From Zychaea mexicana (taxonomy: Eukaryota > Mucoromycota > Mucoromycetes > Mucorales > Lichtheimiaceae), in contig NW_026516681.1 in the NCBI RefSeq assembly GCF_025766255.1, forward strand, positions 434,001 through 498,000: a DNA stretch of 64,000 nt. Reading direction: 5' to 3'. Of the stretch, positions 42,295-53,000 are shown piece after piece; position 1 is the first letter of the stretch; each line of letters starts with the position of its first letter. The notes beneath the pieces are model-generated. The model ran no database searches, had not been told where the DNA came from, and saw only the letters and a program-made list of their open reading frames with translations. Made by a program: the position numbers and the translations under genes.

Positions 42295-44355
42295 ACACAA
42301 AATAAAATGGCTGCGGTAAAGGTGTCACGAAATACCAGAAAAGGGAATGGGTTCATTCTCATTTTCATTTTTTGATTTCCTATACGTTCTTATCCGAATG
42401 AAAACTGAAAATGAAAATGAAAATTTTCGAGTACCATTTTTAGAAACCGTTCGGATTTTCATTTCATACGAAATTTTCATTTTTGTAATTGAATACCCCT
42501 AATGTATCGGAGTTTTCATAGTATTTCTCATATTTATGTAATTTTTCCTTTAGTTTTATATTTTCCGTTAATGTTTTCTCTTTACTTTTTTTAACAGAAA
42601 TAATATCTCTTTCAATATTCGCTTTATTTAAATTATTTTTAGATGTCTCTTTTTGTTTTTTTGATGCTTTACGTTTTATTAATAATTTATTCTTTTTAAT
42701 ATTATAATTTATATCATATTTTTTATAAATCGTTTCTTCAGCAAATTCTTTAATATTTATATTATTATTATTTAAAAACATACTTAATTTATTGGTATCA
42801 AGGACGATTTTGTCATTGTTGAATGTGATTGTATTGTTCATGTTCAATATTATGAGGTGTTATTTTTAGATAATAAAAATAATTCAATTTTTATTTTTTC
42901 AAAATTTTTAAATATATGCATGCTAAGACATATATAATTTGATTTTATGAAAATTATTTTGGTTACACCAACTTATTGTGGCTATTTGTTTAATTAGTAC
43001 TAATAAACCAGAGCATAACCATTATAACCTCAACCGGTCCCCTCGACAATGTTAGTGTGGTTCACTCATTCATATTAAACATTTCCGATCCCTGTTGGAG
43101 CAAAGTCTTTAAACCATCTCAATTAACCAAGATCCATAACGACTACGTGAAAGAGTTGCCACCTGTACAACAAGAAATGAAGACTTTTCATAAAAACTTC
43201 AAGAACATGGTACGTTGTTTATAATTGTATTGAACAACAAAAGAAAACAAGTAACAAGAGCATTGATTTGATCGATATATAGACTGATGTGGAACAACTT
43301 TGGAACATTGCTGAAGAGCATCGATTTCATCCAATCGCCAAATTTGATCTCGACTGGTCTCGACGTTCGATCCTCGATATCCTTTCCTCTTATCGTTGGG
43401 GCAGCGTTCAGCGTGCAGCAGTGTCAGGCGGCGAATGTGACCTCATCATATTGATTTGGCGTACTGTGGATATGTGTTTTCAGAACCTTAAAGTGGATTC
43501 ATTAAGGTAAATCTCAAGGTTAATTTTAATTGGTATAGTAGGGTTCTCGGGACTGAAAGTGTTTAATAATTATTAGAAGCGACCAACAATCTGCCGCTGG
43601 TTCGGCAAGATGCAATGAAGGACGTGTAGGAGCAGATGGCTCCATCAAAGGCAAAGCTCAAGCATGTAAACCAGACATGATCCTGAAAAAAGACCAATTG
43701 GAGTACGGTGCCAGTGAGCATGGTTACGCGGACGAAGCAGGAGTAGGAGCAAAAGAAATAGAAGAAAAATTCTTGAAGTTGCCGAAGACACTGAAAGACA
43801 TGGCTTTGTGACTTGCTTCGGCTGTCAATAATGATGAAGAGAAGATTCGGCTGATTCGAGTTGTGGGTATGGTCAACACGCGTAAGTAGCTTTCCTTTGA
43901 GCGTGTCAATTATATGGCAGGGTTTACTGTTTTACTAATGTTTGCTCATTTTTTATCAGATCTCCGGATGAACGCCATGATACTTGACATGCCTGATGGT
44001 TATGTGTGTAGAATTCGACCTTTACAAGAGAAACGCATTGCTGCTACATTAGAAGAACCGTTTTCCAAGACATATATACCATTTCTTGAACAAGTTATCA
44101 GGATAAAGGTGAAATGACAAAGCTTTTATAGTAGCTGGTGATATCAAATACTAATCTATAAAATATAATTAGGGAGTTGTCAAGGAAACATTGGATGTGG
44201 TGTTTGGTGTGAACGGTGAAAGTGATGGCGAAGACGATGACGATGGAACTGGATACGTGCCGAGTACACCAACCATCAAGACGCTAATTATACCCTCTGC
44301 GATGAATACACCCGTTGGTGCTACATCCAAAAAGAGAAAAACGAGTGTATCATAG

Positions 44356-44905
44356 TTGTCATGTTGTAATACGTCTACTTGCCTTTCCATTTGTTTAAAA
44401 AAAGTCTTTTCTTTTCTTCTTTATATAAATACCATACCTCCTTCATCATTGTAACTTCTTTGTCTTCATTATCATAAATAACTGTCATCGCCTTTACATA
44501 CCATACTTTTTATATAAGTACCTGTATCTCCATCATTGTAACAAACATAGTAAATATAAACTAGGCTTTTGATACGGACACCCCCTTCTATTTTCAATCC
44601 TCGTCAGGTTACACACATCCTAAAAATATATACTTGTGGAGGTGTCCGCAAGAATGTGTTCACTGGATGTGTTCACTTGTTATTTATTATATATCTTTCG
44701 ATATATAAACAAAAGAGAACTATAAACCTATGTCGGACACCTTTAAGCAGGGAAAAGTGAAATGACAGTGACCAAACAATGACCAAAACTTTATTTGGTC
44801 AATGACCAGATTTTTCCCAAAAAGGAACAGTGGTGGGGGAGCATTTGTAAGAATGGGGGAAGGCGATTTTTTTTTTAAGATTAACCAGCGCACTGGTCAA
44901 TTTAT
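44356..44905. other. Downstream region of gene D
   Basis: Probably the 3' UTR and flank of D: AT-rich with several ATATAAGTA-like stretches. GGACACC-type motifs at about 44577, 44643 and 44735 occur in both orientations and hint at a small decayed element. A run of GACCAAA/GACCAG motifs lies at 44768-44815. No gene. Confidence 0.4.
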
Positions 44906-47900
44906 GGGAACGGCTATTTGTACCACCCCACCTGCACCACCCCTCGGGTAGTGACTAGCTTTTCGGAGGTGAAATGGCATGGCGGGTGGTGAGAAACGAT
45001 GAAGGGTGGTGAGAGGAGGCATGTATTTCAATGAAATCTTTATAATAGGTCTATCTGTTATTGTTCAAGGTAACTAGACTACTCGTTAACTATCAGCAAA
45101 GTACCGGTTCTTCTTTAAAGTGATCTTCAATTTTCTTATAAATCAAAGTGCTGCAATAGTACGATTACAGCAAGACCATAACTATTGTATTATGGGTGTT
45201 TACATAATATATCATGTTTTCATGGTCTGATTGATAATTAGTACACTTCTTTGACACTATTTTCTTTTTGCTTACGTTATTCGATTACACATCTTGTAGC
45301 AATATTTCTGTTTGCGAGCTGGTTGTTTGACGTTATTAAAGTAAGAGAGAAGGGAAGAGGTCTATTTTTTGTGGTCGATTAAGTAGGAATGGTTGGTGAA
45401 GTTGTGGCGGGTACAAAAGAGATTATGGGAGCGATGGACAGAAGGGTACACAACTTGGGCAGCTGGTCTAAAAGAGACATGGTAGAAATGAAAATTGCTC
45501 AACTGCATACTGATAGGTTTACCTGTAGGAGCGGAAAGGAAAGGTATGTATAGAGTTGAGAATTCAACAGAATACCAAGCAATGGCTTTTGAGAACGCAT
45601 TGGCAGCTAGAATTGCACAAGAATGATTGAAATATGAAGCAGTATTGCAAGGAGAGGAGCGATCGGATAACTTATGCTCCACTGAAGCCAGTTCATCTTC
45701 TCTAAAGAGATGTAAGAAAATAGCGCGATTCTGCTGCAAAAACACAAACATATCGTCTTTGATGGATGGCCACATATCCTCATCGTTTTTCAAGTCCAAA
45801 GCCAAGACACGAAAACCACAATTACCATCAGGCTGAGGACTAACAATAGTGGCGACTTGCTGCTTGGGTACATCGGTGCTTAAGACACCAGCCAATGGCA
45901 CCGCCAGATCCTTGCCCTTTCCTTCCCTATTTTAACGGCCCACCACAATCAGCTTATATTATACACTGGAATGATTGGTACATACCATGTGGCTGCTGCG
46001 TCAGCTCCGAAGCCCGTCTTGGCCTTTTTCTTGCTTTGCTCATCTTGGATTTCGAGTGTAATTGGCAAGCGTTTGTTGCTATTACTGCTGTGGCTGCTGC
46101 TGCTGCTGCTGGCGTTATTTGCAGTAGTGCGAGCTGTTGTTTTCTTTGTTGGCACAGGTGGAGATTGCAGTTCATGCATATCAATGAACGAATCATTACT
46201 GATTGCCTTCAATTTATGCAAAAGATCTGCTAGTTGCTGCTGGTTTTGGAGATTGAATCCTAGGTTTTCAATCCGGACAAGCTCAGCGGCGACTTGCTTT
46301 TCGATCGTTGGCTTCTCGTGGTCGTCCACAACTGCTATAACGTTAGGTGCAGAGAGCACATCGACAAATTCGTCTATTGCAAAAAAGAAGAAAAGAAAAC
46401 CGGCTCATAAATCGTCGGTGAACATACTCACCATTGTCTTAAACTCTGCAATAGCCATACCATTGAGATTCGATGCTGTTTTTTCTGGGAACAAGTGCCA
46501 ACGCCGAGGGATAATCGACAATGGAATGGGCCCGTCAGCTGGATACATATGACAGCATGGTATTCCGTAATGGATCTTTAAGGCACACTTGCAATGCATC
46601 GTCTTCAGCACGTTCGAAAATCTCAACTGGTCTTTGATGGCTTCAAAAGCAAAGCGAGATATATTACGACTGAGGAGCTCAAGTCGCGTTTTATATGCCT
46701 CAGGAAGATGAGAATTAGCACTCAATGCTTCCTTATCAACCTGCTGATTCCAGTTGGTGTTCTACAAAAGCGTCTATCATCAATTACACAGTATTGCTTA
46801 TCGCAAACCCCAAACGTGCCGATACTTAAATATAAGTATGCAACAACATGAATTGATGCGAACATTTCTCAGCAAAACGTATGTATATATACCTTGTCTT
46901 TATACCACATATTCAGATGTGTGAAAGAAAGATGAAGGCTGCTGGATGGATCGATGTACTTTTTGATTTCGGCGTGAGCATCTTCAGCCTGGTTGGTACT
47001 GGTATTTCCAAGGTGTCGCAGTTGGCCAGTCTCACTGCCAACCCATTTTTCCCTAAAGGCAAGTTTACTATAGAAAGAGTATATGAGCTAGATCAATCAT
47101 AAAGCCCCACAAGGATTTGGACAACATTCAAAGGTACACTAATCATCTACCTTTTCAAGTAGCTTCGTGCCTTTTCAGGGTCTGAACAACACAGTATTGC
47201 ATTTTCAAACATAGTAAGCGCCTTTTGCTCTAGTTTTACATCGGACACCTTCTCCATCATATCATCGAACTTGTCCTTGTAAGAGCTAGACATCAAAAGG
47301 TTGAGCGCCTTTTCTACCTGGTCCCATTGTTCTTGAGTGTCAAAAAGCTTTCGAAGGTTCGTCTTGAAGTTTCTATGCAAATGGATTTTACACAGTATCT
47401 TCGTAGACTCAGGGAAAGTGGAATCAAGCGCAGTCATTAATGCCGCTTCACTGTCTGTGACGAACACTTTTGGATAAACCGCTGTCGAAGACGAGTAAAC
47501 AACTGACTTTAGCTGTTGAGCAAACCACATATACGACCCTGTGGTCTCATTCGAGACCCATCCTCCAGCTACACAAAAGCTTCTTAACGCCTTCACGCCA
47601 ACATTTCCGGTACCAATCACATTTATAAATGGCATTTTGTTGCGATTGGTCTGGTAGGTGGCATCCATGGAGATCACCTCCGGGAATTGGTTTGCAACCT
47701 TTATAGCATCGCCATGGGCAAAGAACAACGCATTGAGGAAAATCTTTTCCCCTTCTTGTCTCGAGTCAAAACGGACGTGGTAATCGTTCTCTTGCAGAAG
47801 GTTGATCAGGTTGAACATTGCACCGTCAGGGTCGTTGTTGAACACTGTTTGACGAATGTTTGAAATATCCTTTGCGGTGGTACCAGAATGGCCTTTGCTG

Positions 47901-48963
47901 CGTAGGAAGTCTGTGATGACTCTGTTCGTGGCATGGTTGAGGATTAAGGTACGCACTGTCTGGAGAACGTCTCCTTTCAAACGGCGGTGCAGTGGGTAGG
48001 CACTAGGTTCCAAAGCCATATGGTGATTGTGTCCGCCATCATAGATACTCACCACACGCCATTGCTGGCTCTTACTGTCTAATGGTCGTAGCATCAGATT
48101 AAAAGGGCAACCAATCCGTTGAGAATCTTTGCTACGTCCTTTCTTCTTTTTCTCGCTGCTGCTCAGAATGCCGCCTTCCTCGTCAATAACAATTGTTGTT
48201 TGTTGCTGCTGCGATTGTTGCTCTTTCGGTGTCTGGTCACGGGGCTGACCAAAGTGCTTACAGCCAAGTTGGCACCTTCGCTTGGGGCCTGTTTTATCAG
48301 CTCTGATTACTGAAAGCTGGAACTTGTTTTTCAACGCCCAAGATTGCAAGGATGTAATTGCAATGTCGTACGATTCGTACGTTTGGTTGATTTCCTCGGG
48401 GATGTTCGCTGATCTCGTCTGTAATGTCGACATGCTTGCTGAATGGAAAAGGAAGGACGCGTTTTCTTTTCCTTGTCACACAAAATTATAAAAAGGATCA
48501 CATCTTTAATTCTCAACTCAAGACTCTCTGATTCTTTCGGTAGCAACATCCTGATTAGTGTGTCATAGTCTTTAGCAAACGTTCTCATCAACGATAGTGC
48601 TCAATACTGCGATGACTGTAGGCTACTACTGATGATTTACATTATTTTGACAGATAGTGTATTTAGTCGCGTTTTTTTTTCTCACTATGGTCCCTTTTTT
48701 TTAAAAAAATAGACATTTATGCAGCAAACTCGTAATGTTTGTATGATCACTATGTTTCTTATAGTTATGGATACAATTGAAAAACGTGGTGGTACTGCTA
48801 CACATATTTATGCATTAAACAAACAATACGCCATAGTCTCGTTTCACATTCATCTCTCACCACCCTTCATCGTTTCTCACCACCCGCCATGCCAATTCAC
48901 CTCCGAAAAGCTAGTCACTACCCGAGGGGTGGTGCAGGTGGGGTGGTGCAAATAGCCGTTCCC
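44906..48963 (-). mobile_element. MULE with OTU protease, copy 2
   Basis: The ~108-bp TIR starts GGGAACGGCTATTTGTACCA and the right end is its inverted copy (ending 48963). It extends through GGTGGTGAGAAACGATGAAG. The interior matches copy 1 with only scattered substitutions. The right end abuts GTAACCAAAGCC, the upstream region of G4 (compare 22686). No target duplication visible. Confidence 0.9.
45362..48433 (-). CDS. MULE transposase with FAR1, SWIM and OTU domains (copy 2)
   Basis: Same five-exon gene as 32333-35404, at an offset of 13029 bp: exons 48433-47151, 47052-46893, 46761-46428, 46373-45986 and 45926-45362. All catalytic motifs are unchanged (SMDATY, VTDSEAAL, CKCALKIHYGIPCCH, DGNCGFR). 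Differences noted include Gly to Arg in the NISGFAF block and Arg to Lys near the C-terminus. The frame is intact across 909 codons. Two intact, nearly identical copies imply recent transposition or duplication. Confidence 0.85.
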
Positions 48964-49196
48964 GTAACCAAAGCCTTTTTCTTCGTACCTTCTATATTTT
49001 TTTCGTCATTCTTCCCTTTCGTCAACGTTGGTGCTTTTTGTTCATTGTTATCAATCATATAGCAAGCTTATTATTTGCTGTAAGTTTCTCTTTTGTTAAA
49101 AAAATAGGATGCATTGTTTGTTTCAGTGTGTAATTTTGGTAACCATGCTAACGAATACTAACCAAAAAATATGTTGCTCGCTTTTAGAAACCCAAC

Positions 49197-51323
49197 ATGA
49201 TCTATTCTGAGCATATAAAGAAAGGTACACGTAGTTTTCATATACTTCGTACCTAAACACGGAAAAAATATTCATGTCACTTCACTGTAATCTTTTTTAA
49301 CAGCAATAGCAATTTAACCACCAATAACAATAACAACGACGACGACATTGACGGGAAAGTGGCTGTGTCCTATCAGCAAATAATAGATACTCTTGTTGAG
49401 ATCATCATTGAAAATGAAGAAGGCGATAAATTCGATGACATCATGACAAAATGGTCAAGAGAGCTTGAAGCTTTTAGCTGTGATGAAATACAGTTGGTAC
49501 GTTATTTTAATAAAAGCATTGGCTGCTATGACTATTATTTTATAGTGTAAGAGTGAATCAAACGAAAAATCAATCAAATCTTCTTATTCTCTTTGCAACT
49601 ATGTAGATCCGTCAAAAGCCATCGTGGAAAATGATCGAAAAAGAGTTTAAAAGAAAGCACATCAACAACACCGAAAGTAGCAATAATAAATCTACTCCAA
49701 ATCCAAGTCCTTCAAAAAAAAAATCTCCCAATAGCACAAAAAAGACCAATACCAGTTATCTCAACCTTGGGATAACTGAAGAAGAAAAAACAAGCGTGCA
49801 AGCGTTATTCGACGAAATGGACCAAAATAGACTTTGGATTCTGGAAGCAACAAAACGTGCAGCAGCAAGTCAAGAGGCGGAAACCGATCAAGTAATATCA
49901 GTTGAAGAAAAGATGCTGCAATTTGCTTTAAATTGTAATTTTCGGCAGTAAGTAGAAGCAGAAAAAAGGCAGTGTGTTTTTGCTATAAAGCTGTGATGGA
50001 CTGATTTGGTACCTTTATCTAAAGTTAGTCCGAGCCAGTGGTTTATTCTTGACTTAAGTGATGAACATTGGGAAGATGTGTTCACCAAAGAGGAGTTAAA
50101 AGAACTTCAGGAAACTGGTGATGAAGTACTCACACCTGTCGATGACGCTATCGAAGGAAAATTGGATGAACTTAATGAATTGGTAAGTTTAAAAATCTAG
50201 TGGCAGTCTTTTCTCTCTTTTTTCTTCTCTCTCTAGATTACGACGGTTTCTTTTTTTCTTTTTCTTTTTCAAACGATTCCATTTCTATTGGCTATTCTGT
50301 TCATAGAATACTGCCGAGGATGCTTATAGCTACTCCCGAACCATTGAGCATGACCCAAAGAAACAGCCGTGGTTAGCTTGGTTTGCAATGACGTTGGTGA
50401 AAACGGCCTATCCATTCATCCATGATGTGGACATAAGCACATATCTGGAATCAGACAAACAGTATCTGTCATGGGGATTCCTTAACGATATTTTTATTGG
50501 ATCGAATATCGCCGCACAAGGGTAATAATATTTAATGGTAAATAGGGACAGTCATCGTAGGTCGTATACTAAGTACATTGGCATGGATTCTTTGTTTGGG
50601 GGGTTATAGGAAAGAAAAAACGAGCAAAACTAACGCAACACAAACCAACAACAAGCGAACACTGTCTGCAACTGAAGAAGTAAAACGCAAAGCAATCGGT
50701 CGGCGCATGGACTGTATATATACTGGTAGCTTAAAGGAGCTTGGGTGTATGGAAGTAGGATCAGTGGCTGATCAAACGGAAGAGTTCAAGGATGCACGTA
50801 TGAAGATGCCAGTTGTCATGAAGGACATGCTGCGTGAAATTGTGGAAAGAGCACCAAATCTTGTACGACGTGTGCACATGATAGGATATATGATTATTGG
50901 TAAGCAATAATTCTGGTTGGGGTAGGGGTATTATCATGTCAACCTGTTACTGAATTATAGCTAAATTTAGGTCAACAAGTATCTATGCTTGACATGGATT
51001 CGCCCAAGGGCTATGTGTCTCGAGTCCGTCACACAGTGCCAATCGAATATCCAAGTTGTACAAAAGACTATGTTGCACGAATCGGCCCATTGATTGAATT
51101 GGCATCAATATTAAAGAAGAAGATGGTAACCACCCTCGAAATATACCAAACAGCTCGAATTCCATTGAAAGTTGCCAAACATGGCTCCTTTGTTTTACCA
51201 CCCAACCCATTTTTACCATTCGCATCATCTACAACAACTACTACCGCAACAACATCAGAATCAAATTCAAAAGATCGGTCATCATCATCACTCGCATCTA
51301 AACGATCCAAAATCCATCAATAA
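49197..51323 (+). pseudogene. G4: best-preserved copy of the G gene, one base missing in exon 2
   Basis: Exons 49197-49224 (MIYSEHIKK), 49304-49496, 49607-49947, 50029-50182, 50307-50521, 50610-50899 and 50971-51323, all with GT-AG introns of 71-124 bp. Exon 2 reads AATTTAACC where G1-G3 have AATTTTAACC. Adding that base would make a frame of 524 residues; from 49359 onward all exons join in frame to the stop. Blocks: LFDEMDQNRLWILEATKRAA, QWFILDLSDEHWEDVF, GRRMDCIYTGSLKELGCMEVG, MLDMDSPKGYVSRVR and a Ser/Thr-rich basic tail. The D...E pattern in the third block resembles a PD-(D/E)xK nuclease core without the Lys, but this is a weak resemblance. Function unknown. The single deletion could be a sequencing error. 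Confidence 0.72.
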
Positions 51324-52076
51324 AATCATTTCATAAATATCAACAACGAATATACTTAGCAGATATACAGCATCATTATTTGAATATCGAATATTCTTTA
51401 CTACAATAACAGACTACCTTACGGAAAAAAAAACATGGTTATTCAAAATTTGGCATAAACAACATACATACACAACATCATTATTTGAATCTTAGGCATT
51501 TTGTACATTTATGATACACTACATTGGCTATTGTTTCATATCATTATCAACATTGATGTTTTCTGGGGGTTCGCCCAGACCCCGAAGGGGGGGGGGTTTT
51601 CCCCCCACACCCCTTTTCTAAACCCGAAACTGCTCGCTTCGCGAGCTTATTGATTGCTATGACTACATATAACCCTAAACGTTAGCATTATTGCTATGAC
51701 ACGAAACCCTACTACACATTGGTTTGTCAAATTTGAAAGGGACGACAGAGGAACTTTTGACTGGTATTTTCACTGTTAATATGAAGATAACTTACATATT
51801 TGTTGCTATCGACAGCTCTTACATGTTTTTGTAGATTCATTAATGTGTACGCTTTCATTTGAACATCGTAGTATTAAGTTATTGCTGCTTGTCGTAATTA
51901 GCTGAAAGATGACGGCACCATTGAGTTGACACGCACGCAGTTCTATATCTTATCGATTCGCATCAGATCTACTTACAAAAATACCATGAAAAGGTGAGAA
52001 TATTTTATTGTACGTTAATTGATGATAAGTTAAATTAAGAGAATAGAAGCAAAAAGAAAAAGAGCAGAAAAGGGCT
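51324..52076. other. Non-coding region with GC-rich hairpins; possible Helitron 3' end
   Basis: AT-rich flank of G4, then at about 51575-51617 a strong stem formed by GGGGGGGG, a TTTT loop and CCCCCC. A perfect GCTCGCTTCGCGAGC hairpin follows at about 51629-51643. The helicase remnant reads toward this side, and Helitrons end in a short GC hairpin, so this may be its 3' end. No CTRR terminus was identified. Confidence 0.35.
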
Positions 52077-53000
52077 TTAAGGTAATGGAGGTGGAGGAGA
52101 TGCGGTGATTGTTGTTGTGGGAGAGGTTGGTGGTGAATTTTCGGCTTGCTCAGGAACAGAGGCCGGCGGATGCAAGAGAACTTTTTGGTAGACGATGTTG
52201 GTGGTTTGTGGTGGTCCAGACCCCGACATATCGATGGCAACGTGAAGATTGTTACGGTCAGTCGCCCTAGATAGCGCAACATATAGTTGGCCATGAGCGA
52301 AGACATCTTCTGCAAGGCGGACACCGACATATTGCAGGGTTTGCTCTTGCGCTTTGTGGATGGTCATAGTAAGGCAGGGCGGACAGGGAATTGGCGGCGG
52401 CAGAAGATAGGGATAATCTCCTTCCATTGTACACATATTGATACGTGGAAGGAAAAATTCCGGACCACGATGCCCTTGGTTAATTCTTTTCACGTCAATA
52501 CACCGATCAAGAAGCCTTGTCAAGAAAAGTTTGGTTCCATTGCATAGGCCGGCGTCGGGATCAAAGTTGCGCATGAGCACTATAGGCATGCCAGGCTTGA
52601 GCTGCAACGTATGGCTAGGTATGCCATTAGCGCTGAGATTGTTCAAAAACTCGACGGGATAGTTGACTACTGCTGCTTCTGGCTCATCAGCGTCTATGAT
52701 ACGGTCATTGGCAGCATAATTGCGCCCTTCACCTGGAAAAACACCATAGGCAGCCTCGTTAATCACATCGACGTGGACGTTTTTGGCTGCCACTATGGCG
52801 CGAGCGTTGAAATCTTCAGGTTGCGGCTGTGGATTGCGGATGTTGGGATATTATGCCGTCTATAAGACCCATGGTGTCTGCTGCATCCATACGCCATTCC
52901 TGAGGAATTTCTATGCTTTCTGTATAAGGAGCACGTCCATCGCCAATGGCAAGAAGTGTCTCAGCAAATGCGGCAGCAGCAGGACCGGCCACCTGCTTAA
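52077..53000 (-). pseudogene. Helitron Pif1-type helicase, C-terminal remnant
   Basis: The frame 52793-52077 holds AAKNVHVDVINEAAYGVFPG, LKPGMPIVLMRNFDPDAGLC, LTMTIHKAQEQTLQYVGV and GQLYVALSRATDRNNLHVA. These are the conserved C-terminal blocks (motifs V and VI) of Helitron Rep-helicase proteins, followed by a Pro/Thr-rich tail. The preceding part (52990-52845: LKQVAGPAAAAFAETLLAIG and DGRAPYTESIEIPQEW) is in another frame, with a shift near 52840. Everything N-terminal, including the Rep nuclease and the ATPase motifs, is gone. The break at about 53001 coincides with the TIR of the next element. Confidence 0.88.

Larger units (their letters stand above)
38469..42500. mobile_element. PIF/Harbinger transposon
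   Basis: Perfect TIRs of about 44 bp start AGGGGTATTCAATTACAAAA at 38469 and end with the complement at 42500. AAT at 38466-38468 and 42501-42503 is the 3-bp target duplication typical of PIF/Harbinger. The two genes converge: the nuclease (38650-40487, plus) and a Myb/SANT-like protein (42060-40561, minus). It sits inside ORF2 of the chromodomain element and itself carries a MITE at 39198-39590. Confidence 0.93.
38225..42847 (-). pseudogene. Second ORF of the chromodomain transposon, split by the Harbinger element
   Basis: The first part (42847-42501) starts MNMNNTITFNNDKIVLDTNK and is rich in Lys/Asn with a predicted coiled coil (residues ~75-110). The second part lies on the other side of the Harbinger insertion (38465-38225). 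It contains NECIKHKYNWASKQKVDAVS and ends in a TAG overlapping the stop of the transposase gene. Dropping the 4032-bp insert and one AAT duplication gives 588 nt, a 195-codon frame plus stop, with no other stop. The protein is unknown. A second DNA-binding or accessory protein is usual in Harbinger-type elements. Confidence 0.75.
36508..43034. mobile_element. Low-GC chromodomain-DDE transposon in the gene D intron (boundaries approximate)
   Basis: It is AT-rich, unlike its flanks, with two convergent genes. Possible ends are GGAACCGGTTGA (36508) and its near-complement TCAACCGGTCCC (ending 43034). GACAAT occurs close to both ends (36490 region and 43044) and might be a target duplication, but it is not directly adjacent on the left. 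Removing the 4032-bp Harbinger element leaves about 2.5 kb. It lies wholly within one intron of gene D. Confidence 0.6.
35986..44355 (+). pseudogene. D: multi-exon gene related to G, with a 6.6-kb transposon-filled intron
   Basis: Exons are 35986-36051, 36144-36227, 36307-36446, 43056-43209, 43283-43506, 43577-43881, 43960-44115 (end approximate) and 44173-44355. Recognisable blocks parallel G4. FEEKYRSMDPKRMWEVEEG matches the G block LFDEMDQNRLW, PYE/HVVHSFILNISD spans the giant intron, and KPDMILKKDQLEYGASEHG matches GRRMDCIYTGSLKELGCMEVG. MILDMPDGYVCRIRP matches MLDMDSPKGYVSRVR. A TGA at 43809-43811 breaks the frame, and the 5' end is cut off by MULE copy 1. The acidic C-terminal end is GESDGEDDDDGTGY. 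The role is unknown. I recall similar proteins in Mucorales; no function is established. Confidence 0.75.

Noticed and set aside
36744..42847. Giant-virus or Polinton-type element
   Set aside because: No capsid, ATPase, polymerase or integrase of those groups; two convergent genes and a DDE core fit a small DNA transposon.
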